Source: a virus
IMG/VR virus record: IMGVR_UViG_3300007735_000926
Location: 62,001 to 126,000 of that record
DNA length: 64,000 nucleotides
Direction: 5' to 3' (one strand)
Shown here: positions 36,300 to 44,281 of the stretch, in pieces
Layout: every line of letters begins with the position of its first letter
Position numbering within the stretch: position 1 is the stretch's first letter
Translations under genes and position numbers: made by a program
Notes under the pieces: model-generated
The model's database searches: none
The model's input: the letters and a program-made list of their open reading frames with translations, nothing else
What the model was told of the DNA's origin: nothing

Positions 36300-37139
36300 A
36301 TGCCATTAACAGCATTAACATCGAATACATACGACTTCTTTTATACAACCACAACAGCTACAGATGCTGTATCAGCTGGTGTTGGTGTGTGGACATGGAA
36401 TATTCCCGCTGGAGCTAAACTATTGAATATCGAAATGGTTGGTGGTGGAGGAGGTGGAGGCTCTGGTATGAAGGGTATTATTGGCACTGCTCGATATGGA
36501 GGAGGTGGTGGAGCAGGTAGTGCTAGATTAATCAAAGATGTAGTAGTTGCTTCTTTATCATCAACAACTTTAACAATAACAGTTGGTTTAGGAGGCGCTG
36601 GTGGTGCTGCTAGAACTGTAAATAGTATTGGCAGTAATGGTAGTCCGGGCACTGCTAGTGAAATATCAGCAGGTGCTACTATTATTGCTCGTTCTGGTTG
36701 GACTAATAACGGAACGACTGTAACAGCTGTTGGTGGACAAAACGGAAGTGCTGGCCAGTCTGGAAGCGGCACCGGCGGTGCCGCTCGATCTGGTCAATAT
36801 GTAGCTAACACAGCAGGAATTAATGCAGCGATTCCAAATGCTAATGCTCCAGCAACTACATTTGCTTGTGCTGGGGGAGCATCTGGTGGAGGTATTGATG
36901 CTTTGGATGTAGCTTATGTCGGTGGTATTGGTTATGGTGGGGGAGGGACTGGCGGAGCAGCAAGCACAACAGGAAATGCTGGGAACGGTGGAGATGCTAC
37001 TGCTACATTGATTGGAAATGGAAATATACTAGGCAATTACGGAAATGGTGGTGGAGGGGGAGGAGCCAGTTCAATTGGCAACTCAGGAGCGGGTGGTAAA
37101 GGTGGAGACGGAGCAGTCCGTATCAGAGTATACTATTAA
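36300..37139 (+). CDS. Glycine-rich tail-tip adhesin-like protein, copy 1 of 3
   Basis: 279 residues. YDFFYTTTTA, then VWTWNIPAGAKLLNIEMVGGGGGGGSG opens a glycine-rich domain; many GG runs follow (GGAGGAA, GGGGTGGAA) and the end is GGKGGDGAVRIRVYY. Dense poly-Gly motifs recall T-even gp38 adhesins, where they form the receptor-binding sandwich, though overall similarity to gp38 is not claimed. Starts 3 nt after the fibre gene. Central segment differs from copies 2 and 3, ends are alike. Confidence 0.65.
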   Translation: MPLTALTSNTYDFFYTTTTATDAVSAGVGVWTWNIPAGAKLLNIEMVGGGGGGGSGMKGIIGTARYGGGGGAGSARLIKDVVVASLSSTTLTITVGLGGAGGAARTVNSIGSNGSPGTASEISAGATIIARSGWTNNGTTVTAVGGQNGSAGQSGSGTGGAARSGQYVANTAGINAAIPNANAPATTFACAGGASGGGIDALDVAYVGGIGYGGGGTGGAASTTGNAGNGGDATATLIGNGNILGNYGNGGGGGGASSIGNSGAGGKGGDGAVRIRVYY

Positions 37140-37147
37140 ATATTTTT

Positions 37148-37984
37148 ATGCCATTACAAGCACTATCAGTAGAATCATACGATTTTTATTATACTACGAC
37201 AACCTCAAATGCTGTATCAGCAGGAGCAGGTGTGTGGACGTGGACTATACCAAGTGGAGCAGCTAGCATTATGATAGAAGCTGTCGCTGGTGGTGGAGGT
37301 GGAGGTTCAGGTAAAAGAGGTGGTTCTGGAGATAGATATGGTGGTGGAGGTGGAGCAGGAAGTGCTAGAACATTTAAGAGTGTTGTTGTAAATAGCTTAT
37401 CATCTACCGTCTTAACTATCAGAGTCGGAAAAGGTGGAACAGGCGGTGCTGCCGTTACAATTAATGATACAGACGGAAATGCTGGTCAACAAGGAGGAGC
37501 CACATCAATACTAGCAGGAGCGACCCCTGTATGTTACGCTCAATGGAACCAAGCAGGCACTTCGATAGGATCTCTTGGCGGATCTGGTGGAACAGCTACA
37601 GCAGGAACAGGTGGATATTTTTCAATTGGACAATTTGCTGGACAAGCAGGGTTAAATGCTAGTTTAGTTGGTGGCAACATATCTTCATCTTCAGCTACAG
37701 TTGCATGTGCTGGTGGAGCATCTGGTGGTTGTATTAACGCTGCTAACACTATTATCGCTGCTGGTATTGGATATGGAAAAAGCGGTTCAGGTGGAGCAGC
37801 AAGCACAACAACAAATGCTGTTAGTGGTGGTTCTGGAAACGGCCCAACTGGTGGTATTACATTTGGAATAGGTGGGTCGTATGGCACAGGTGGCGGTGGA
37901 GGAGGAGCTAGTGTCAATGGCTTTAACTCAGGAGCAGGTGGGGACGGTTTTGATGGAGCCGTTAGAATAACAGTTTTTTATTAA
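37148..37984 (+). CDS. Glycine-rich tail-tip adhesin-like protein, copy 2 of 3
   Basis: 278 residues, same architecture as its neighbours: YDFYYTTTTSNAVSAGAGVW, WTIPSGAASIMIEAVAGGGGGGSG, ending GGGGGGASVNGFNSGAGGDG. The first 70 and last 40 residues are close to copy 3 at protein and DNA level; the middle 150 differ. Probably arose by duplication and diversified in the receptor-facing part. Confidence 0.65.
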   Translation: MPLQALSVESYDFYYTTTTSNAVSAGAGVWTWTIPSGAASIMIEAVAGGGGGGSGKRGGSGDRYGGGGGAGSARTFKSVVVNSLSSTVLTIRVGKGGTGGAAVTINDTDGNAGQQGGATSILAGATPVCYAQWNQAGTSIGSLGGSGGTATAGTGGYFSIGQFAGQAGLNASLVGGNISSSSATVACAGGASGGCINAANTIIAAGIGYGKSGSGGAASTTTNAVSGGSGNGPTGGITFGIGGSYGTGGGGGGASVNGFNSGAGGDGFDGAVRITVFY

Positions 37985-37992
37985 TTACACAT

Positions 37993-38841
37993 ATGGCATT
38001 ACACGGTTTTACAGTTGATATTTTTGATTTCTTTTACACAACGACAACTTCAAATGCTGTATCAGCAGGAGCAGGTGTATGGACGTGGACTTTACCTTCA
38101 AATGCTGACATGCTTCGTATTGAAGCTGTTGGTGGTGGAGGTGGAGGTGGTTCTGGTAGAAGAGGCGCTGCTGGAACTAATAGATCTGGTGGAGGTGGTG
38201 GAGCAGGTAGCTCAAGAACTATTATAGATGTGCCAGTTGCTTCATTGCCTTCAACTACATTAACAATTACTGTTGGCAAAGGAGGCACAGGAGCACCAGC
38301 TGTTACAGCAAATGACACCAACGGGAGCGTTGGTGGAGCAGGAACACCTAGCACTATACTTGTCGGAACCACACCAATATGTTACTCGTATTGGAATCAA
38401 GGGGGTGCTACTTCAACTACTGCCGTAGGAACAGCTGGAACGACAGTTGCTGCTGGGGGAACAGGAAACAATAGTGTAACTTCTATGTTTAACGGTGGCA
38501 ATGGTAGTGCCAGTAATCTAGCTGGCAATACTATCAATACTACTGTAGTATATGCTAGTATGGGTGGAATAGGTGGCAGTAGCATCAGTAATACTGATGT
38601 AGTTTATACAGCTGGTATCGGTATTGGCGGCGGTGGTTCTGGTGGTAATGCCAGTATAACAGGACCAGCGGGTGCTGGAACCAAAGGTGTAGCTGACAGT
38701 CTTACCTCATGGATAGGTGGAGGTATTGGCGGTGCTTATGGCTGTGGTGGTGGAGGTGGTGGCGCTAGTGTCAATGGTTTTAACTCTGGTGCTGGAGGAG
38801 ATGGTAATGACGGGGCTGTAAGAATCATTGTTTTTTATTAA
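37993..38841 (+). CDS. Glycine-rich tail-tip adhesin-like protein, copy 3 of 3
   Basis: 282 residues. Opens FDFFYTTTTSNAVSAGAGVW and closes GGGGGGASVNGFNSGAGGDG, the closing block being identical to copy 2 over 20 residues. Intervening sequence (NSVTSMFNGGNGSASNLAGNT) is unique. Followed after 15 nt by the head completion gene; an AAGGAACTC stretch precedes that start. Confidence 0.65.
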   Translation: MALHGFTVDIFDFFYTTTTSNAVSAGAGVWTWTLPSNADMLRIEAVGGGGGGGSGRRGAAGTNRSGGGGGAGSSRTIIDVPVASLPSTTLTITVGKGGTGAPAVTANDTNGSVGGAGTPSTILVGTTPICYSYWNQGGATSTTAVGTAGTTVAAGGTGNNSVTSMFNGGNGSASNLAGNTINTTVVYASMGGIGGSSISNTDVVYTAGIGIGGGGSGGNASITGPAGAGTKGVADSLTSWIGGGIGGAYGCGGGGGGASVNGFNSGAGGDGNDGAVRIIVFY

Positions 38842-38856
38842 AAGGAACTCGCACAA

Positions 38857-39321
38857 ATGGGAAATCTAGGTTTATCAAAACGAAATAGCAAATTCCATCA
38901 AGGATTTTATCACCCAAAAAATCCCCAAAAATATATAGGCAAGCTTGATAATATCATATATCGCTCTGGTTTAGAATTAAAATTATTTCGATGGGCTGAT
39001 AATAATATAAATGTTTTGGAATGGAACAGCGAAGAAGTGACTATTCCATACTTTGATAGTGTGCAAAAGAAAAATAGAAAATATTTCATCGATGCTTATG
39101 TGAAAATAAAGGAAGGTGATAATATTAAAAAATATCTTATAGAAGTTAAACCTTGGAAACAGACACAAGAACCAAAAGCCACTAAAGGAAAAAAGAAATC
39201 TAATTTACTCTATGAGCAAGTAATGTGGAAAAATAATTGTGATAAATGGGATTTCGCTAGGAAATTTGCAAATAAACATGGTATGGACTTCATTATTATC
39301 ACTGAAAAAGAGTTAAATTGA
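38857..39321 (+). CDS. 4: gp4-like head completion protein
   Basis: 154 residues, as in T4 gp4 (150). IYRSGLELKLFRWADNNINVLEWNSEEVTIPYFDSVQKKNRKYFIDAYVKI and KKYLIEVKPWKQTQEP give the gp4 pattern, which is also a TnsA/restriction-endonuclease-like core (E, then D, then E-x-K). Gp4 acts late in head maturation, after packaging. The catalytic-like residues E, D and EVK are all kept. Confidence 0.88.
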   Translation: MGNLGLSKRNSKFHQGFYHPKNPQKYIGKLDNIIYRSGLELKLFRWADNNINVLEWNSEEVTIPYFDSVQKKNRKYFIDAYVKIKEGDNIKKYLIEVKPWKQTQEPKATKGKKKSNLLYEQVMWKNNCDKWDFARKFANKHGMDFIIITEKELN

Positions 39322-39356
39322 TAGATTTTGTAATCATTAAACATAAATAATATCAT

Positions 39357-40019
39357 ATGCTAAAATTAAAGTTGATCGCAGAAAATCCCGATATTTTCGA
39401 TAACTTCGAAGTTATTGAAGAACAATCAAATCGAAACAGTTCATCTAATCTTTATGTGAAAGGTCCATTCATTGGATGTAATAGCGTGAATAAAAATAAG
39501 AGAATGTATCGTCTTGATGAAACTAGAACGGAAGTTCAGAGATACATCAATGAGATGGTTGTTCCGGGTAGAGCGATGGGCGAATTGAATCACCCCACTA
39601 GCGCAGATGTCAATTTGGAAAGAGCTTGTCATTTGGTCACCGAATTGACTGAAGTTAATGATTATTTTGTCGGTAAAGCAAAGGTTTTATCAACTCCAAC
39701 TGGTCAGATTCTCCGTGCTCTTATCAACGATGGTGTAAAAGTCGGAATGTCCACCCGTGCATTGGGTCAATTGATGGAAAATCGTGACTATAATTTGGTT
39801 CAAAATATGCATTTGGTCGCTATTGATGCTGTTGCAGATCCATCTTATCCAAAAGCATTTGTCAATGGTATTCTGGAAAGTAAAACATATGTGGTTGAAC
39901 AAGATGGTTCTTTCGGAGAAGTATATGAAAATTTTGAAAAGTCTCTCAAAGTTCTCCCAAAACATGATGTCGAGTATTATCTTCGCCAGCAAATCATAAA
40001 ATTTATCAATAGCATCTAA
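39357..40019 (+). CDS. 21: gp21 prohead maturation protease
   Basis: 220 residues, like T4 gp21 (212). FIGCNSVNKNKRMY, then MGELNHPTSADVNLERACHLVTEL with the catalytic His, and VKVGMSTRALGQL with the catalytic Ser, followed by IDAVADPSYPKAFV. This serine protease cleaves the scaffold and capsid proteins at prohead maturation and destroys itself. TAAATA lies 7 nt before the start. Its TAA stop is part of the next late box. Confidence 0.93.
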   Translation: MLKLKLIAENPDIFDNFEVIEEQSNRNSSSNLYVKGPFIGCNSVNKNKRMYRLDETRTEVQRYINEMVVPGRAMGELNHPTSADVNLERACHLVTELTEVNDYFVGKAKVLSTPTGQILRALINDGVKVGMSTRALGQLMENRDYNLVQNMHLVAIDAVADPSYPKAFVNGILESKTYVVEQDGSFGEVYENFEKSLKVLPKHDVEYYLRQQIIKFINSI

Positions 40020-40027
40020 ATAATAAT

Positions 40028-40447
40028 ATGCCATCTAAAACGGAAAAACAAAAAAGATTCTTTGGCGCTGTTATGGGTGCTAAAAAAGGACAAAAAAAGG
40101 TTTCGGGCGAAGCTAAAAAAGTAGCTAAAGAAATGCCTAAAAAGAAAATTGAAGAATTTCTCAAGACTGAGGGTGAGGAAGATGAACAATCCAAAAAGAA
40201 AATCACTCTCAAGGGTCCAAAAGTTAAAGAGCGTAAACATTTTGCACCACCCACCAAACCGCACAATAACGATAAAAAATATAAGCGCGATAAAAAAGTG
40301 GATCTTCAAGAATCAGCATCAGTTATCAAATTTATCGAAGCGATCATGACAAAAAATCATGCAGAGGCTCACTCACACTTGAAGAATATGATCAATCAAA
40401 AGATTCAACAAAAAATTTCGCAAGAAATTGAAAAACCTTTGTTCTAA
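40028..40447 (+). CDS. Prohead core protein, gp68-like with DUF3008-like N-terminus
   Basis: 139 residues. Very basic N-terminus (KTEKQKRFFGAVMGAKKGQKK) like DUF3008 proteins, then a Lys/Glu-rich linker; the C-terminal ASVIKFIEAIMTKNHAEAHSHLKNMINQKI...KPLF resembles small prohead core proteins of T4-like phages. Position between gp21 and gp22 fits T4 genes 67/68. Start by TAAATA-ATAAT-ATG, where the TAA is the stop of gene 21. Confidence 0.7.
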   Translation: MPSKTEKQKRFFGAVMGAKKGQKKVSGEAKKVAKEMPKKKIEEFLKTEGEEDEQSKKKITLKGPKVKERKHFAPPTKPHNNDKKYKRDKKVDLQESASVIKFIEAIMTKNHAEAHSHLKNMINQKIQQKISQEIEKPLF

Positions 40448-40483
40448 ATCATAAAAAAATATATCAAATCTCTAAATAATATT

Positions 40484-41368
40484 ATGAAGAAAAACAAACA
40501 GAATCTTTTCTCTGAAGACGTTCAAAAAAGTCTCGGTCTTTCCGACGAGTCCGTCAATGCCATCCAAGAAGCTTTGGAAGCTAAGGTTGATCTGGCAGTT
40601 GAAGCTGCATTGGTCGAACAGGATGAAGTGTATGCAATCAAATTGAAATCTCTCATGGAGTCAGTCGATAAGGATCGCACCATTAAAATGAAAAAATTGA
40701 TGGAAGCTTTTGATAGAGATAAGACTGCTAAACTTGTTAAGGTTGTTAAGAAATACGAAAGAGAGCAGCAATTTGATCTTCTCAATTTCAAAAAGCAACT
40801 TACAGAATCTGTTAGCGTCTTTTTGGATGAATTTTTAAACGAGTCGTTCCCGAAAAAGGATATGGAAGCTGCGGTTAAGAATAAGACCGCATACAATGTT
40901 TTGGAAAATCTCCGCAGAGTGTTAGCAATCGATTCTGCTGTCATGAAAGAATCCGTTTCGGATGCGATCATGCAAGGTAAAAATGAATTGGACAATCTTC
41001 GCAATGAAAATGCCAAGTTGAAGAATAATCTCAAAGTTATCACTGAAGAGAAGAATTCGACACAAACCAAATTGTTCCTCGAAGCTAAGACTTCAAAATA
41101 TCCAGAAACCAAGAAGAACTTCATTAAAAAGGCTCTTGGAGATAAATCTCTGAAGTTTATTCAAGAAAATTTCGATTATACTGTTCGTCTCTTTGAAAAA
41201 CAAGAGAAGAAACAACTCGAAGTGATTAAGGAAGAAGCTATCCAAAATCGCAAATATAAGCCCGACTTCGTGAAAAATGAAAAAATTATCGAAGAACAGG
41301 TAAATAATGATGTAGAGGAGAATGATCCTTATTTGAGTGTCCTTCAAACGATGGAATTCAAAAGATAA
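40484..41368 (+). CDS. 22: gp22 major prohead scaffold protein
   Basis: 294 residues; T4 gp22 has 269. Almost wholly helical and charged: LFSEDVQKSLGLSDESVNAIQEALEAKVDLAVEAALVEQDE at the start, long coiled-coil in the middle, and DPYLSVLQTMEF near the end. Forms the inner core on which gp23 assembles and is degraded by gp21. Start by TAAATA-ATATT-ATG. Directly precedes the capsid gene. Confidence 0.92.
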   Translation: MKKNKQNLFSEDVQKSLGLSDESVNAIQEALEAKVDLAVEAALVEQDEVYAIKLKSLMESVDKDRTIKMKKLMEAFDRDKTAKLVKVVKKYEREQQFDLLNFKKQLTESVSVFLDEFLNESFPKKDMEAAVKNKTAYNVLENLRRVLAIDSAVMKESVSDAIMQGKNELDNLRNENAKLKNNLKVITEEKNSTQTKLFLEAKTSKYPETKKNFIKKALGDKSLKFIQENFDYTVRLFEKQEKKQLEVIKEEAIQNRKYKPDFVKNEKIIEEQVNNDVEENDPYLSVLQTMEFKR

Positions 41369-41430
41369 TTTCCACCCCGCACAATGAGGAAGTAATTCCT
41401 GAACAAATGTGAATAGAAAGTCAAATATAT

Positions 41431-42906
41431 ATGAATATCCCACAAAATGATCTGAATGGCTCAAAGATGCAACGCGCAGTCGCTAAATGGCGTAAGGTGC
41501 TGGACTATAGCTCGAACTCGATTCCTGCTATCCAGAACGAACACGTTTACAAGACTACCGCTATGCTTCTTGAGAACCAAGAACAGTGGTGCTTCCAAGA
41601 AGCAAACACCGCTTCTAGCGGTGGTGTTTTCGGCGCTTTGCAAGGCACTAGCACTCCGGGTATCGCTAACAGCGACTCGTATGCTCAGGGCGATGCTCGT
41701 CTGCCGAAGATTCTTATTCCTATGATTCGACGCACTTTCCCCGAATTGATCTCCAATGAAATCGTTGGTGTTCAGCCTATGGGCGGACCTGTTGGTCTTG
41801 CTTTCGCTCTTCGTTATGCCTACCAAGGTGATACTTTGAGCGATGGTGGTATCGACGGCAAAACCACTGCTGGCGGATCTGGTTCTTCTTTTGGTAATCA
41901 GCTTAAAGCTGCTTATCAAGGCGGTACTAATCTCCCCAACTCTGAACTTGGTTATCAACTTCTGGACACACGTTTCACTGGCACATCTGCTGGATTCCTT
42001 TCGGGTAACACCGATCACTGGACATTCGCAGATCAAGATCGTGGTATTGCCGAACTTCTGACCAATTACGAATTGACGGGTAAAATCCCTCAAATCGAAC
42101 TCAAGTTTGACAAGACCGCTGTTGAAGCTGGTACACGTAGATTGGCTACACGTTGGTCGGTCGAGTTGGAACAAGACATCAAGAACATGAATGGCATCGA
42201 TATCGATGGAGAACTTACGAACGCAATGTCGTATGAGATCCAAGCCGAAATCGACCGTGAAGTTGTGATGCGTATGATCCAAACCGCCTTCAATGCGCAG
42301 CTTGGTGCAGGTTACTCCATCTGGAGTCCTGTCAGTGCGGATGGTCGTTGGACTGCTGAAAGGAATATTACCTTCTATCAACGCTTGCTTATCGAAAGTG
42401 GCCGTATGGCTGCTCGTAACCGTAGAGGTGCCGCTAACTTTGTTATCGCAACTCCTCGCGTTTGCAGCATCCTTGAGATGCTTCCTGACTTCAAAGTTTT
42501 TGAAGTTAATGGATCTGTCTCCACTGCTGGTGTCGGTATTGCTAAAGTTGGTACTGTTGGTAGCCGCTGGACTGTTTATCGTGATACTCGGACTGAAGTT
42601 CAGAATTCCACACTCTACTCGCCTAACTACTACACTAATGCTCCCAATTCTGGTGGCGGTGTTGAGTATGCGCTGTTGGGTTACAAGGGTTCTGAATACT
42701 ATGACACAGGTATTATTTACTGCCCATACATCCCGATCATGGTGCAACGCACAATTGGACCGAATGATTTCGCTCCTCGCGTTGGCCTCATGACCCGTTA
42801 TGGTATCGTCAATAATATCTTCGGTGCTAATCTTTATTATCACCTGATTATTGTCAAAGGTCTTGGTACTGCGTTTACTCCCGGTTCGATTAGCACTTAT
42901 CTGTAA
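41431..42906 (+). CDS. 23: gp23 major capsid protein
   Basis: 491 residues. The middle and C-terminal parts are unmistakable: GVFGALQGTSTPG, SYAQGDARLPKILIPMIRRTFPEL, EIVGVQPMGGPVGLAFALRYAY, TRRLATRWSVELEQDI and RYGIVNNIFGANLYYH. The first 60-70 residues should be removed by gp21. Base use differs from neighbours (more C and G at third positions), as expected for the most highly expressed gene. No TAAATA box at the standard distance; TCAAATA lies just before the ATG. Confidence 0.97.
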   Translation: MNIPQNDLNGSKMQRAVAKWRKVLDYSSNSIPAIQNEHVYKTTAMLLENQEQWCFQEANTASSGGVFGALQGTSTPGIANSDSYAQGDARLPKILIPMIRRTFPELISNEIVGVQPMGGPVGLAFALRYAYQGDTLSDGGIDGKTTAGGSGSSFGNQLKAAYQGGTNLPNSELGYQLLDTRFTGTSAGFLSGNTDHWTFADQDRGIAELLTNYELTGKIPQIELKFDKTAVEAGTRRLATRWSVELEQDIKNMNGIDIDGELTNAMSYEIQAEIDREVVMRMIQTAFNAQLGAGYSIWSPVSADGRWTAERNITFYQRLLIESGRMAARNRRGAANFVIATPRVCSILEMLPDFKVFEVNGSVSTAGVGIAKVGTVGSRWTVYRDTRTEVQNSTLYSPNYYTNAPNSGGGVEYALLGYKGSEYYDTGIIYCPYIPIMVQRTIGPNDFAPRVGLMTRYGIVNNIFGANLYYHLIIVKGLGTAFTPGSISTYL

Positions 42907-42939
42907 GTCTAACTAAGCAACACGCTAAATCAAAATCTG

Positions 42940-42979
42940 AAACCCGAGGTGCCGAAGAGCCTCGGGTTTCTTCTTTTTA
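42940..42979 (+). terminator. Rho-independent terminator after the capsid gene
   Basis: Perfect 10-bp stem AAACCCGAGG/CCTCGGGTTT (42940-42949 and 42960-42969) with a 10-nt loop, followed by CTTCTTTTT. Placed 34 nt after the gp23 stop; should insulate the very strong capsid transcript. Confidence 0.9.
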
Positions 42980-43028
42980 TAGTGATCGCAAATTTTCTAA
43001 AAATTGAGCGATTTTACTAAATAATAAC

Positions 43029-43481
43029 ATGAGCATTTATACGTTCCAATCAAACATTCTTTCTGCCCAAAAAACTGGTAGTCCAAATCTCACCAATACT
43101 ACACTTTCCTCGACAGGTGTTACATATATTTCTGGTGCTAACGTCGTGGTTACAAGTAGACAACTTGGTATGGTGTCTCTGTCCACAACTGATGTTGGAC
43201 TTGCATTCAATCCAATTCAATTCTCGGTAGGTTCCACTGTCAATACCGCATCAGCATTCTCGATCACCAATTATCCAAGTGTCACAGTGAATGTTCTCGG
43301 TTCAATCTTTAACATTCCAAATTCTCTCCACAATACCCCAATGGCTGTTGTTAATACGGATGGTTCATATTCAGTGTTCACTTTCCTGAGTTCTGTCACA
43401 ACTGTCCCCACAGCATCCATCACAGAAGAATATACAGTGTCCACTCCAGATACTCGTAGAAAGAGATTGTTAGGATACTAA
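43029..43481 (+). CDS. Late virion-type protein, possible head decoration
   Basis: 150 residues, Ser/Thr/Val-rich, all-beta in appearance (TYISGANVVVTSRQLGMVSL, SVTVNVLGSIFNIP). It stands as a single gene between two strong terminators directly after gp23, the position of an abundant capsid-associated protein. Start by TAAATA-ATAAC-ATG. No family recognised; a head decoration role is inference from position and composition. Confidence 0.6.
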   Translation: MSIYTFQSNILSAQKTGSPNLTNTTLSSTGVTYISGANVVVTSRQLGMVSLSTTDVGLAFNPIQFSVGSTVNTASAFSITNYPSVTVNVLGSIFNIPNSLHNTPMAVVNTDGSYSVFTFLSSVTTVPTASITEEYTVSTPDTRRKRLLGY

Positions 43482-43508
43482 TATAAAATATATCCATTAC
43501 TGTTATAC

Positions 43509-43539
43509 AAAAAGCACACGAACCAATCGTGTGCTTTTT
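43509..43539 (+). terminator. Rho-independent terminator
   Basis: Perfect 12-bp stem AAAAAGCACACG/CGTGTGCTTTTT with a 7-nt loop, ending in a T-run. It closes the single-gene unit after gp23; the late box of the next gene begins 4 nt later. Confidence 0.9.
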
Positions 43540-43553
43540 GCTTAAATAATATT

Positions 43554-44279
43554 ATGTTTAATAGGGGAAGTGGTTCTGGAATAGAATCTAAAAGAACTGA
43601 TGAATCATTTTATAGCGGCATTGTTGTAAAAAATGATGATCCCTTAAAATTGAATAGAATTAAAATTTATATTCCAGAATTATCGAATCAACCATTTGAT
43701 GATTGGTTTGGAAAATATGATGAGATTGATATAAAAATTGGCGGGATCAACAATCCAACTGATAATTGGAGTGATACTTCAATTTTTAAAGAGATAGTGA
43801 ATAATATTCCATGGGCCGAACCATGTTATCCTATAATTGGTGAATCTGGAAATGGACGATATTATCAAAATGATGAAGATAGCATCTCCACCATTTCCGA
43901 TTGTAATTACGACGAAGGCTTCAGAACAAATGATGAAAATCCTCCAACTCTACAAAAAGGTTCATTCTCACCTTCGTTTATTTATGAAAACAAAGATACC
44001 ATTATGGGGGATGCTTTCAATAATCCGATTGATGCATTTTCCGTGAGATGCAATACGTATTCTTTTGGTTATAAATCTGAAAAATTTGCTAATAAAACAA
44101 AGGGATTGATGGGAATTCCAGAAGTTGGTTCAAAAGTGTGGGTATTTCATTATTTGGGAGATTTGAATTTCCCTGTTTATTTTGGTGTCACTCAAGATTA
44201 TAGAAGTCTCACACTGATAAATAGAACTGATAACCAATCCAACATTTCGCCTTATTATCCATCTAATTTTGAAAATTAA
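43554..44279 (+). CDS. 5: gp5-type baseplate hub protein, OB-fold part, lysozyme domain absent
   Basis: 241 residues. SGIVVKNDDPLKLNRIKIYIPEL and MGIPEVGSKVWVFHYLGDLNFPVYFG are the two halves of the OB domain in gp5/VgrG/gpV-type hub proteins; NIPWAEPCYPIIGESGNG lies between. No lysozyme-like motif is present and the beta-helix is on the next gene. Start by TAAATA-ATATT-ATG after a terminator. The tail tip therefore probably lacks the T4 lysozyme module. Confidence 0.75.
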   Translation: MFNRGSGSGIESKRTDESFYSGIVVKNDDPLKLNRIKIYIPELSNQPFDDWFGKYDEIDIKIGGINNPTDNWSDTSIFKEIVNNIPWAEPCYPIIGESGNGRYYQNDEDSISTISDCNYDEGFRTNDENPPTLQKGSFSPSFIYENKDTIMGDAFNNPIDAFSVRCNTYSFGYKSEKFANKTKGLMGIPEVGSKVWVFHYLGDLNFPVYFGVTQDYRSLTLINRTDNQSNISPYYPSNFEN

Positions 44280-44281
44280 AT

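Noticed and set aside
36341-38585. Proline-rich frames on the minus strand
   Set aside because: They are reverse translations of the glycine-rich adhesin-like genes and have no start signals.
41461-42843. 460-codon open frame on the minus strand
   Set aside because: It is the exact reverse of the gp23 capsid gene; the protein reads as low-quality shadow and gp23 is certain.
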